From Hydra vulgaris (taxonomy: Eukaryota; Cnidaria; Hydrozoa; Anthoathecata; Hydridae): a stretch of DNA of 64,000 bases. Shown piece after piece: positions 22,331-32,214 of this stretch. Under the pieces are notes generated by a model that was given only the letters and a program-made list of their open reading frames with translations, made no database searches and had not been told where the DNA came from. Numbering within the stretch: the first letter of the stretch is position 1; every line of letters begins with the position of its first letter. The stretch covers positions 8,811,001 through 8,875,000 of the forward strand of contig NC_088926.1 in NCBI RefSeq assembly GCF_038396675.1. Reading direction: 5' to 3'. A program made the position numbers and the translations under genes.

Positions 22331-23150
22331 TTAATTTTCTATTGATGAGGAAAAATTCCATGATATATTGACGTTCTTAAAACTTTCTGTTAAACAATTG
22401 TTAAATTAAAAAATTCTTAAACAATTAAAAGAGAATATCTTTTAATTGTTCAAAACAGTGCATAACCATATAACTATATTACCATTTAAATCATCGGCTT
22501 CAGTTGCTACTTTTTTGTTTTTTAATAATTTAAGAGGCTTATTTAATTTCTTTAAAAGATAATTTTGAAGTCAATACATAAAAAGTATCATCATTAATTA
22601 TTATTTAATAAGTATTAACCATTACTCGGTACAGGGCCTTCGAGAAGGAGGCGCAAAGGGGGAGAATTGACCCGGGCTCTAAGCTTGAAGGGGCGCCCGG
22701 GTTCCCAATCTATTTTTTTATTTTTTTGTTTTTACTATTTTAATTAAAGTTGTTATTTGCAGTAGAATTACACAGAAACGGGCATGTACTATAAGTTCAT
22801 GAACAGTTACCAATGCTAGCTCATGTTCGATTGTGCGGACACTTCTTCAACAACGCGGTTGAAGTTGAAGTGAACGAGACATTTGTTGTCGATTTCACAA
22901 TAAAAGCGCTACTTTTTTGAGTAGTATTTGGCTGTTGAAGTTAAAAAAGAATTATAGCGTTGCATTTTTAGACAAATAAACGGCCTTGCTTCTACCAGGA
23001 CCCGGCCTAGTTATCAAATATTTGTGTTTTTGCATCTTTGCTGCACTCAATATGTGTAATTTACTGCATTCAATAAGTTTTATTCGAATTACTGTGGATT
23101 ATTGAGGAAGGAGAGGGGGGAGCTCAAACAATTCTCCTGAAGCTAAGCTA
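22331..23150. other. Stretch with GC-rich islands, possible element end
   Basis: A GC-rich block at about 22636-22710 (CAGGGCCTTCGAGAAGGAGG) and another at about 22980-23010 (CCAGGACCCGGCCTA) have hAT-end-like character. They are not clean inverted repeats and I see no target duplication. They may be the left border of the hAT relic that follows. Confidence 0.3.
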
Positions 23151-23159
23151 AATGAATTT

Positions 23160-24990
23160 TAAAGTGAATCATCAGTCAGAAAGAGGAACTTTGTCTAACA
23201 GGGAAGAATGTTATGTTCAACCTGACTAGGTAATAATTAATGCTGATCCCTCTTTGTGCCCAGTTATTTTGTGTCAGAAAGATCAAGGTGTAATTGTTTT
23301 AAAGAGAACCACAGCACGAAAGCAGTATTTAAAAGCGACTAATTGCCTCTTTTTCGTTGGAACAGAATAGATAAGTATAAACTGAGGAAACTCATAAATT
23401 GTGTGAAGCAGCATCAATCCAGCCCGTTGCACCGGATGTTCTTCATGGGTTTGAAAGAGGCATACACCCTTCTTACCAGCTCCACTGGTATATTTTTGGA
23501 GCTACAGAAGTGAATAAATTCTGAGAGAGCTAAATGGCAGACAATTCTTCATGGATTTTTGGGTGTGACTGCTTTTCTATGAATTTAACTTTTCTAGGTA
23601 TTGACACTTATTTCTCAATATAAAGTTTTCTCAATATCAATTTTAAATATTTATATAATTGTTGTAATAATTTAATTATAATTATTATATACAACTTTGT
23701 TTGCAGGTGGAAAAACACAAGTGAAACGAGTGCCCATTACTTCTCTCCGTCGTCTCAAAATAAGTTCATCAAAGAATGTGGTGTCATCCGAAGTGCAGCT
23801 TTAGAATAGTTATTCCAGGATGGTACTTCACTATCATAGTCAATGATACCCCCGATACATCTCACACTGAGCAGATAACCTTTTGTATTTGTTCTCTCCT
23901 CTATGAAAAAGAAACTACTTGCTGGCAAAAAAAAACAATACTTGTATGTTAAAACTTTCGATATAAAGAAAGAAGTCAATGTAGTCAAACTTATCACTAA
24001 TGTGGATTTAAGGTTATATATTCAAAAATGTCGCGGTCAGGGACATGATAATAGATCCAATATGTCAAGTGCTTACAAGAGAGCTCAACTCTTATTAAGG
24101 CAAAATTATTCGGAAGCTCTGTATGTTCCCTGTAGCTCTCACAATCTGAATTCGGCTGGTGTGCACGCAGTTGAACCAGCCGTTAAGATCTATGTATTCT
24201 TTGAAAATGTCGAATCGTGGTACGTATTTTTTAGTGCAAATCTTGACCGATGGAAGATCTTTACTGAAGCGACAAGAATTTCGCTGCATAGACTTTCAAT
24301 GACAAGCTCTCGAACCGACTTGATCAAACCACTTGCCAATAGAAATGTTGGAAGCTTTTAAACATGCTATGAAAAATTCATATCTGACCAGTGAGCAGCT
24401 CAGCCAAATAAGAGATTTTAAAAAATAATTTTCTACTTTTGAATTTGTATTGCTAGTTACGATTCGGTACAAAACCCTTACAAAAGTTAACGACGTTATT
24501 CGTTTTTTACAATCTGAAGCCAATACCATTGATGACGAGCTAAGTTTGATAGGACAGCTGCTGAAAGGTCTTTAACAGATTAACAGATTAATCGAAACTG
24601 AATTCGCTACTAAAAGAAAGCGTAAGCTAAATCACTTTCATGATAAGGCATCAAAAACAGCCCACAACAGTCAAAAAAAAGAATTTAAAAGTTTTATCAG
24701 AGAGATGTAAAAAAAAGAAGTTTGCCGTTTTAACATTGCCCGCAAAACAATTTTCAAGCAACGAAATCCAATGCAGCTACTTGATCAAATCTTTAAGAAG
24801 AACGTCTCGAACTTCTTTTTTCAAACATTTGCATCATGCTTCGAATTTTCAACACTATTTCTAAATCAGTTGATGAGGGTGAACGATTGTTTAAGTAAAC
24901 TGAAAATCGCAAAAAATCGTTATATCTTTTGGTTTGTAAACATATTTATTATCATCTTTGATGACTTGAGGTAGAGAACCTGAGCAATAT
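23160..24990 (+). pseudogene. hAT transposase relic of the DUF4371/ZMYM1-like type
   Basis: Plus-strand fragments in order are HYFSPSSQNKFIKECG (about 23735), CRGQGHDNRSNMSS (about 24032, holding the catalytic Asp of the GQGYD motif), VPCSSHNLNSAGVHA (about 24125), and FFSANLDRWKIF. Further C-terminal segments reach about 24930. This is the order in hAT transposases related to zinc-finger MYM-type protein 1. The longest open piece is 23903-24361. Stops and frame changes before and after it, and the absence of an intact first catalytic block, make it dead. The N-terminal part upstream of 23700 is too decayed to assign. Confidence 0.8.
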
Positions 24991-25000
24991 TTAAAAAAAA

Positions 25001-25045
25001 CTTGGGAAATAATGAAAGCATTAAATGCTTTCATTATTTCTCAAG
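25001..25045. repeat. Near-perfect hairpin
   Basis: AATAATGAAAGCATT pairs with AATGCTTTCATTATT over about 21 bp with one mismatch and a one-base centre. It lies just after the hAT relic and could belong to its end or to a separate small palindrome. Confidence 0.7.
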
Positions 25046-25539
25046 TGTATCTTGAGTTACGTTTATACTTAACAAGTAGATTAGAGTAATAGTTGTGTTT
25101 TTTTTTTAATTTTACCACTTTTTTTAAACAGATATTTAAAACCTTTGTATATTTTTTCATTTTCGGCGGTTTTCTTTTTAAATATATTATGTACAACTTA
25201 TGGTTAAGCTTTAAGGATTTTTTTAAATTCTTTCGTTATCCAAGTGTTCATGAGATTTTGGATTTATTGTTTTTTCAATAATTGGAAAATCGGCATCGCA
25301 GATAGAATAGTGTGTCAAAAAATTGTTGTAAAAAGAGTTTGCGTTTTTTCAAAAGATTATATGCTTCCAATAAAGCAGGTACGATCAAAGTTACTATCTA
25401 AGCTTCTAATATTTACGCGAAAAAATTTAATTTTATTGTTAGTATATTAATTATTCTTCAAAAAAAATTCCTTCAAAACATTTATTTTGATGATTTATTT
25501 CGTTTAACGATGCTAATTTTACAAACTTCATTCATACAA

Positions 25540-26800
25540 TAATAACAAAAAACTTGAATAATCCTTGGATTACCAAGAGGTTCAAAATAACATCAGAAAC
25601 TAAACAGAAGTTGTATATAGAATATTTAAAAATAGAAACTTCTGCAAGCAAATAAATATATAAAGACTACAAAAGTTTATTTGAAAAAAAACAGGAATAC
25701 TTTGAAAAAAGCTTTTTAAAATTGATTATTAAAATTAAAATTGACTTAAAACGCACTTGGCAAATACATTGGAAGAAATTGTGGAAGAAATCATGGAAAA
25801 AATCATAAGAAAAATGCATGCTTAATTTTTTTGCTACAAATGCATAAAACGAAATTTTGTAAGAGCTACAAATTATAGCTCTTGAGTTCAATAAACACTG
25901 AAAATGGTCCTACCCGATAAGATAATAAACAAATAACAAAAACTTTTATTGTTTTTAGTATTTTACTATATATTAAGGCGTTTGCTCTGATGAATTATCG
26001 ACCGAATTATCTGTTGAAGAGTTTGAGAAAGATTTGAAATTATAAAATAATAAAGCAGCTCATGGAACAAATGGAAATATAGCTATAGATTGCTATGAAA
26101 AAATTTAAAAAATTATTTTCAAAAGTTTTAAAGCATAAAATTAAGAAATTTTCCCAGAGCGTTTCAAAATGGCCAAAGTTATCATTATCCACAAAAAAGC
26201 GACAAAATCAATATCAATATATTATTGATCCGTCGCGACAATTATATTTTCTAGAATCATAAAAAGAATTATGTTTAACAGAGTTTATAATTTTTTCAAT
26301 TAGAATAACCTACTATACAACAATAAATTCGGTTTCATAAAAGTTAATTTAGCTAACCATGCCATCATTCAATTTTTACTAACATCCTTTTAAAATACTA
26401 AATACTAAAATGCTAAATCCTTTTTAAAATTTCAATACAAATAAAATAATTTTATTGACCTATCAAAAACATTTGATACGCTTTACTTTAATATTAAAAA
26501 TATGTGTAATAAATGTGATTCTATACTTGGACAACTGCAATTTCTAATCTAAACGACCTGAACAAAGCGTCTAACCTGTTTGGAGATGACTTCAACCTAT
26601 TTCAATCCAATACTGATATTTACAAACCTTTTTCACCTGTAATGAATAAATTTTATGAGCTATATTAATGAACTCTTTTATTTTGAACATTACTAAATGG
26701 TTCAAATATACTAAATAAACCATTTTACCTTTGGAATAAAATAGTTTTCTCAAATTTTGATCTTTATATGCGTTTGCCTGTTTTAAAATAAATTAAAAGA
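25540..26800 (+). pseudogene. LINE endonuclease/reverse-transcriptase relic
   Basis: The plus strand reads NPWITKRFKITSETKQKLY (about 25560), the linker between endonuclease and reverse transcriptase. It continues with NNKAAHGTNG (about 26050), ERFKMAKVIIIHKK (about 26158), NNKFGFIKVNLANHAIIQF (about 26320) and FIDLSKTFDT (about 26455). The catalytic YADD block is not recognisable and stops are frequent. The family differs from the intact LINE at 3.3-6.5 kb in these segments. The 5' limit is uncertain. Confidence 0.7.
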
Positions 26801-26960
26801 TTTCTTTTTTGCTATGGGTGACAAATTATGTTACTAATAATCTGAAATAAACTTTTATAAGATTTATATTAAGAGATTTTATTTTATTAACAGATTTGTT
26901 TCTTTGATTTATAAAATTAATTTTAGTACGTCTTACTTCATTAAAGTTTATCACCTCCTT

Positions 26961-27700
26961 TTATCTGATTATACGGTTATTCTTTAGATTTACATTTTCA
27001 GTTTTATACAATAAACTATACAGATTATTAAAAAATTTAACTATTTTCTTTTTTATATTTTTAAAGGATCTGATTATAAGATCATTTCGATCTTCTTTTA
27101 GAACCCTTGTTCGTTTGGTCTTGTAAAATATAAGTACTTTACAACAAATGTAAAATAAAAATATTTTGCTAATAATTTTCGGATTCTTTAAGATCATTTC
27201 TTTCACTATTTTTTTACAATCATTCCAAGTTTCACTGGACAATTTGTTTACACCTTTGATTCTCAGATTATTCCTTCCTGATCAATTTTCGAGTTCAATC
27301 GGTTTCTCGTTTATTTTTTTAATGTTATTTGTATCCTTGATTAATTTAAAACGCTTCTGTTTGTTTTAATATTTTATTTCATTTTCTGTTTATTTTTTTA
27401 TTTTTCAATTTTTTTCCTTCATTATCTCTTCTTGGATGTTTAAACTTCTCTTTTTTATATCTTTTTCGATAATTTTTTTGTTGGTGCATCAAAACTTGGA
27501 TAAATTTAAATGTGATCTAACCATGGTTGAGTCATATTTCATTTTATCTAAACTGTGAGTTATAATTTTCATATTTGCGTTTATAATCTATGCAAAATTT
27601 ATTTCCTGTTCTTTAAGAAGTCTCTCAGTCTCCTTTAAGATAACCTGTTTCTGTGCATGCAACATTTTTAAAATTATTTCCTCCTATTTTTCTTTGTTTC
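26961..27700 (-). pseudogene. LINE ORF1 relic: coiled coil plus L1-type RNA-binding domain
   Basis: On the minus strand a helical, charged region (about 27660-27310; KETERLLKEQEINFA, EKDIKKRSLNIQEE) is followed by ELEN-SGRNNLRIKGV and SSETWNDCKK. The open piece 27242-26961 then includes EDRNDLIIRSF. The order coiled coil, RRNNLRI-like motif, then WxxC/E is that of L1-type ORF1 proteins, which form trimers and bind RNA. There are internal stops at about 27530, 27400 and 27285. It has the opposite orientation to the reverse-transcriptase relic just to its left, so the two are not one element. Confidence 0.6.
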
Positions 27701-28480
27701 ATCTTTAGTAATTTATATACATTTATATTTAACATTAAAAACAAGGAGTAGCTTTAACAAGATAAATGATATTTTAAAAACATTTTATTTACTTTGAGCA
27801 GATAAAAAGCGTGCGTTCACTTCAGTGTTTAAAAGAGTTAAAATTAATCAAGGCTATTTAGAAAGCAATAAAAAAGATATATTAGTGTGTTTAATAGTTT
27901 TAACAACTCATTATATTTTATTATCCTGATGACGTTTCCAGCTTATTTGAGCCACTATATATAGTCTTCTGAGAGAATCTGTTTTATATGATGACGTTAT
28001 CTGATGACTATTATACAACGTCATCAAATAAAATGTTTTTACTCTTATATTTTGAGGCCATAAAAATTTTTTGACACCAGCTTAAAACTCTTATTAATTC
28101 AAAGAAATTAATTTAATATTTTGGTAATATTTCTGACACAAAGCTTGATTTTCTGCAAATTTTTTAAAGTCTTTTGTGTGTTGCTGAAAAGTATGTGACA
28201 TAATCATTGCATACTTTTTAGTATTGCATACCTTTTAGCATCCAATTTCTATATTGTATGTGATGAGTTCTGTTGTTAAATTGTTGGCAATTGCGTATGG
28301 ATATAGTTTGATTTCCAACAACTAAAATCCATGGTTTTTTTGGAGATGTTGTCTAATGACATTTCGCATTTATTACGACAAAAAATGAGGTAAAGCAAAT
28401 TTTTGTAAAGTTTTCTGTTTCCTTCTGAAATTTTTTTTTTATTATCCGACAATTCTGACAATTTTTTTTTTTACTCAAGA
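27701..28480. other. Stretch with a short hairpin, otherwise nothing
   Basis: TGATGACGTT and AACGTCATCA form inverted arms near 27989-28031. A 61-codon minus-strand frame at 28461-28276 shows no motif. No other feature was seen. Confidence 0.4.
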
Positions 28481-28775
28481 CCAAGCTAGCACACATACGT
28501 TGATAAAAATGTTAGAACAATGTTGCGCGTTGGGTTGGCCCAAATTGGACCGCTCACGTTGTTTTTTTATCATTTTGGTTACAATTGCGACGTCGCCAAC
28601 AACCTAAAAACAACGTTGGCCCAACGTTGTATTTTAAGTCGGCATTGCGTAAAGTTTTACTTTGGTTTAACATTGCATCTCATGTTGGCACAACGTTGTA
28701 TTTTGCGGTGGCGAAACGTTATATTTTAAGTTGATTTAATGTTATATATTACGTTTGCACAACATTATATTTCAT
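28481..28775 (+). repeat. AACGTT-rich terminal-type repeat, plus orientation
   Basis: It starts CCAAGCTAGCACACATACGT and runs through GCGACGTCGCCAACAAC, then a series of roughly 20-bp degenerate units of CAACGTTGTATTTTA type. An inverted, clearly homologous copy lies at 31964-32214. The pair could be the long inverted ends of one 3.7-kb element or two independent insertions. Confidence 0.7.
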
Positions 28776-29029
28776 TATTTCGAAATTAAATTTATTTGTT
28801 TTAAATTTTAGTATATATATAAACACAATAAATATTATATACTTAAACGCATTTATAATTGTATATATGTACTTATTTTTTATTTGAATTTTCATGCTAT
28901 ATTATTCTATACAATGTTTTTAAATCTGAAGATATTGTTGGCTTAGCATAGGAACAGCAACAAAAAGTCATTAAGACTAATCCAAAATAGCGTCCGTTAT
29001 TGACAAACAATTTTACCTACGAAATACTA

Positions 29030-29115
29030 CTCAAAAAGAAGAAAAAAAAAAGAAAAGAGAAAAAAAAAAAAGGAAGAAAAATAAAAAGAAAAAAAGAAGA
29101 AGAAAAAAAAATACA
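29030..29115. repeat. Purine-rich A/G tract
   Basis: The plus strand is almost entirely A and G for about 80 bases. It generates meaningless Lys/Arg/Glu-rich reading frames. Confidence 0.85.
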
Positions 29116-29124
29116 TATAATGTT

Positions 29125-29255
29125 AAACGAAAAGTTAAAATCCGAACTGTTGTACGATACGAGTTCAAATCCTGCCACCGCCAACCCAGCGCGGTGTTGG
29201 CGGTGGCAGGATTTGAACTCGCATCGTACAACAGTTCGGATTTTAACTTTTCGTT
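29125..29255. repeat. Near-perfect palindrome with a tRNA 3'-half-like core
   Basis: Arms of about 60 bp start AAACGAAAAGTTAAAATCCG and are almost exact reverse complements around a short centre. Each arm carries GAGTTCAAATCCTGCC followed by ACCGCCA, which resembles the T-arm (B-box GTTCAAATCC) and acceptor end of a tRNA. Because the arms are inverted, the tRNA-like sequence is present on both strands. It adjoins the A-rich end of the U2-like sequence. Confidence 0.75.
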
Positions 29256-29264
29256 TATTTTTTT

Positions 29265-29482
29265 TTATTTAACGTCCGGAGTGGACGGAGCGCTTTGAGA
29301 TTTCCGGACGTAGAAGGAGACACTGGAAAAGCGACTACGCCAAGAAACTCTATCGACTGTCACGGTTTCGATCTTGTGCTGTTTCTGCTTTCTAACAACA
29401 CCGAAACCAATTGAGAGATGGTCCGGAGCTGTAATAAGAACAGATACTACACTTGATCTTAGCCATTAGGCCGAGAAGCGAT
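29265..29482 (-). ncRNA. U2 snRNA-like chimeric sequence (possible snRNA-derived SINE)
   Basis: On the minus strand the first 49 bases starting at 29482 match the 5' end of U2 snRNA except for two loop bases. They include stem I and the branch-site-pairing region GTGTAGTATCTGTTCTT. The next 130 bases do not follow U2: the stem IIa region and the Sm site (ATTTTTGG type) are not found. Near the 3' end GCTCCGTCCACTCC matches the U2 stem III segment and is enclosed in a 9-bp stem (ACGTCCGGA/TCCGGACGT). The sequence ends in an A-rich TTAAATAAAAAAAA run. Without an Sm site it should not be a working U2. A retroposed, rearranged copy or a SINE with a U2-derived head fits best. Confidence 0.75.
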
Positions 29483-29625
29483 AATTGCATATTAAATTAT
29501 ACTTACATATTTCAACCATTTTGATGGATCAACATTACTGAATACGTTTGTTTAAACATATCATAAATCTGAGTCGGCATATAATTAAAGACGCATCATT
29601 CATGTTTGTTTTGCTTGTGGCTTCA

Positions 29626-30332
29626 TATTTCGTTATATAAGAAAAAATATAGAAGCAAAATATATTTTCGTAATCAACTGAAATATTTGAATTAAAAATA
29701 ATTCTAACAAATATATATTTGTATGTCTGTCTTTTCTCGATGCAAACACAACCTTGATCCACTTTATATAATCTTACGTTATTCCAATGTATATGAATCA
29801 ACAATGATCCAATGTAAATAATCCAACTTTAAACTATACACCTTGGATAAATGTTGGGTTATAAACATTGGATCAAAGTTAATCCATATACATTGGATCA
29901 ATAATAGGTTTAGATCGGAAACACAACCAACTTTAGCTATTTTTCCATACGTTGGTTAACGTAATTTTCCTAACTATTTTTAATCACGTTACTATTAAGG
30001 TTTTCATTAATATAAATACAATAAAACTAACATTGGATCGATGTTGTATTTCCATTGGAGAAAAAAGCGATGTATTTGCATACTTTTGCTCAACGTAAGT
30101 GTGTTAACTGTGATGTATATGAATGTTAAATCATATACATTGGATCGACGTTGATCCATATGCATTGTATTATATACAGTGGATCAAAGTTGTGTTTGCA
30201 TCGAGGAAAAGCAGATATACAAATATATTTTTGTATAATTTATAAAAACTATTTTTCATTCAAATATATTTAATTTGATTATGGAAATTTATTTTGCTAA
30301 AATCTTTTTCTCTTTCTTATATAACGAAATAC
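29626..30332. mobile_element. Fold-back element with ATTGGATC repeats
   Basis: The outer arms (about 29626-29768 and 30171-30332) are imperfect reverse complements. They share TTTCGTTATATAAG, AAATATAT...TTGTATATCT and CTCGATGCAAACACAA. The roughly 400-bp centre has several copies of ACATTGGATCAA-type motifs in both orientations. Non-coding. The minus-strand frame at 29804-29535 is within an arm and is not a gene. Confidence 0.7.
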
Positions 30333-30359
30333 CATATGCACCGGCGCATCCACATCTAC

Positions 30360-30948
30360 TTTTATAACCGATGGTGCTAACATTGTAGTAATGAAAGTAC
30401 AAAATGAAATGCATTCCAGTCTCCATTTTTTATTTCATAAACCAGCACTCCAATTGTTGAAACAGCACAAATCAAACTAACGCTCTAGCCACGATTTGCA
30501 AATTACTGTAAAATTACTGGTTCACCTCTTTGCAAATAACTATATGTGCTGTTAGTGTGCACATTAAATTTAGTTTGATCTAAATAAATAAGTTTTTCAT
30601 TTAAAACTCCGTTAATTTTGCTTGCAAATGCATAGCGCACATCAATAACTCGTGTTATTGATGTTGAGATTCATTCTTCTATCACATGCAGAACGCGCTT
30701 TCCGATAAATCCGAGCGTTTGAGTTTTCTTGAAATAGTAGGCTGAGACATGTTGAAGCCTGCTGCAAAAAAATTTTCTTTTATTGCTTCTTGCTTACAAA
30801 GATTTTTTTTTAAAGATAAATTAAGAGAAGTGGAAATGCTTGATGTAGATTCATTTCTTTCAACTAAATCCTTAAGCATTTCAATGAGCTCTTTTGTAAC
30901 ATTATTCCTTGCTTTTTGATTGGCACTGTTATTTTCTCTTCGATCCAT
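30360..30948 (-). pseudogene. IS630/Tc1-superfamily transposase relic (DDE_3 type)
   Basis: The minus-strand open frame 30948-30682 begins MDRRENNSANQKARNN and contains a helix-turn-helix-like SQPTISRKLKR motif. After a frame change come KLIYLDQTKFNVHTNSTYSY, where the Asp is the first catalytic residue of DDE_3 enzymes, and VSLICAVSTIGVLVYE. The rest, including the second Asp and the Glu, is missing, as if cut by the fold-back element next to it. Recognition is by these motifs only. Confidence 0.7.
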
Positions 30949-31214
30949 AAGGTAAATATTTGTGTATTAATAATAATCATAATTAATTAATTTTAAGTCT
31001 AGATAAATGAATAACTAGATAAATAATAATTTATTCAATCAATAAATTTAATAATAAAATTAAACAAAGACCTAATACTAAATTAAGTGAGAAAAAGAAG
31101 GTAGTTTGTAACTTAAATAAACCATCATCGAATGTAAAAAGTCTTTGTCTTGAGTATTTTTAACTTCGTTTACCAGGAAACAAGAACAATTTCTTGTGAA
31201 AAAACTGTTTTTTT

Positions 31215-31279
31215 TGAAACGCATATAAGAATGAATAAATACGCATATAAGAATGAATAAATACGCATATAAGAATAAT
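31215..31279 (+). repeat. 22-bp tandem repeat, left of the MITE
   Basis: Units of GCATATAAGAATGAATAAAT type occur three times here and continue with variants at 31897-31960, on the other side of the GGGGAGAG element. One array was evidently split by the insertion. Confidence 0.75.
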
Positions 31280-31894
31280 TAGGGGAGAGTGGGGAGAAGT
31301 GGGACACCTTAATTTTTTTAGACTAATTGTAATATCTTTTTTATTTGATGTATAAACTGAGCCAAATAAGTTTTTACGAATAAACCTTCTTTTTAGGCAC
31401 CGATTCAATGTCCTTAGGTTTCCAGCCAAGTATAACTAAGTATATAAATTTTTGCTTTTAGAGAAACCATGCCATTGGGGTAAAGTGGGACAAGTGCCAT
31501 TGGGGAAAAGTGTGAGTAGAAGTAGGACAAATAAATTTAAAACAACATTTTAACACAAATTATTAAATAGAAACTGATAAAATCATAAAACCACTTAATC
31601 GACATAAAAATGTTCAAGAGCTTTCACCAATCGAAATAATCAAATGGCGACGGGAGTAAGCAGAGCATAAATATTTATTTTTTCTGTCTCTTTACCCCAA
31701 TGTAAACACTTTTTTAAAGCACATTTTAAAATTAGGGCTTCTAACGCACGAAGGGAAACAAAGCAATTTCTGCTAAATAGAGGGGAAGAAATTTAATTGT
31801 TTATATTAAATAACAGTATTTAGGCATCACTCCTAATTAGAAAATTCAGGCTGCCCCACTTCTCCTGCGTCTCACTTCTCCCCACTCTCCCCTA
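31280..31894. mobile_element. Non-autonomous element with TAGGGGAGAGTGGGGAGAAG ends
   Basis: The left end TAGGGGAGAGTGGGGAGAAG is repeated in inverse at the right end with one change in the next few bases. AAT flanks both ends and may be a 3-bp target duplication. Inside, CATTGGGGTAAAGTGGGACAAG and similar sub-repeats occur. No ORF of note is present; the frames at its edges are artefacts. Confidence 0.8.
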
Positions 31895-31963
31895 AATATG
31901 CATATAAGAATGAATAAACAGGCATTTAAAAATGAATAGACAGGCATATAAAAATAAATAACC

Positions 31964-32214
31964 CTGTAAAATACAACGTTTCGCCAACGTAAAATATATC
32001 GTTGTACCAACGTAAAATGCAACGTTGAATCAATGTAAAATATTACGCAATGCTTACTTAATATACAACGTTGGACCGACGTTGTTTTTTGGTTGTTGGC
32101 GACGTCGCATTTGTAACCAAAAAAATATAAAAATAACGTTGGCGGTTGATGTTTGGCTAACGCAACGCGCAACGCATTGTTTTTACGTTTAATCAACGTA
32201 TGCGTGGCTGTTGG
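31964..32214 (-). repeat. AACGTT-rich terminal-type repeat, minus orientation
   Basis: The reverse complement begins CCAACAGCCACGCATACGTT and follows the copy at 28481 through GCGACGTCGCCAACAAC and the CAACGTTGTATTTTA-type units, at roughly 75-80% identity by eye. Confidence 0.7.

Noticed and set aside
22636..23010. A hAT element bounded by CAGGGCC and GGCCTA
   Set aside because: The ends are not convincing inverted repeats and no 8-bp duplication is present.
29000..29272. Two overlapping frames on opposite strands with the same Ser-Asn-Pro-Ala-Thr-Ala peptide
   Set aside because: The shared peptide is a direct consequence of the palindrome, and the rest is translation of an A/G tract.
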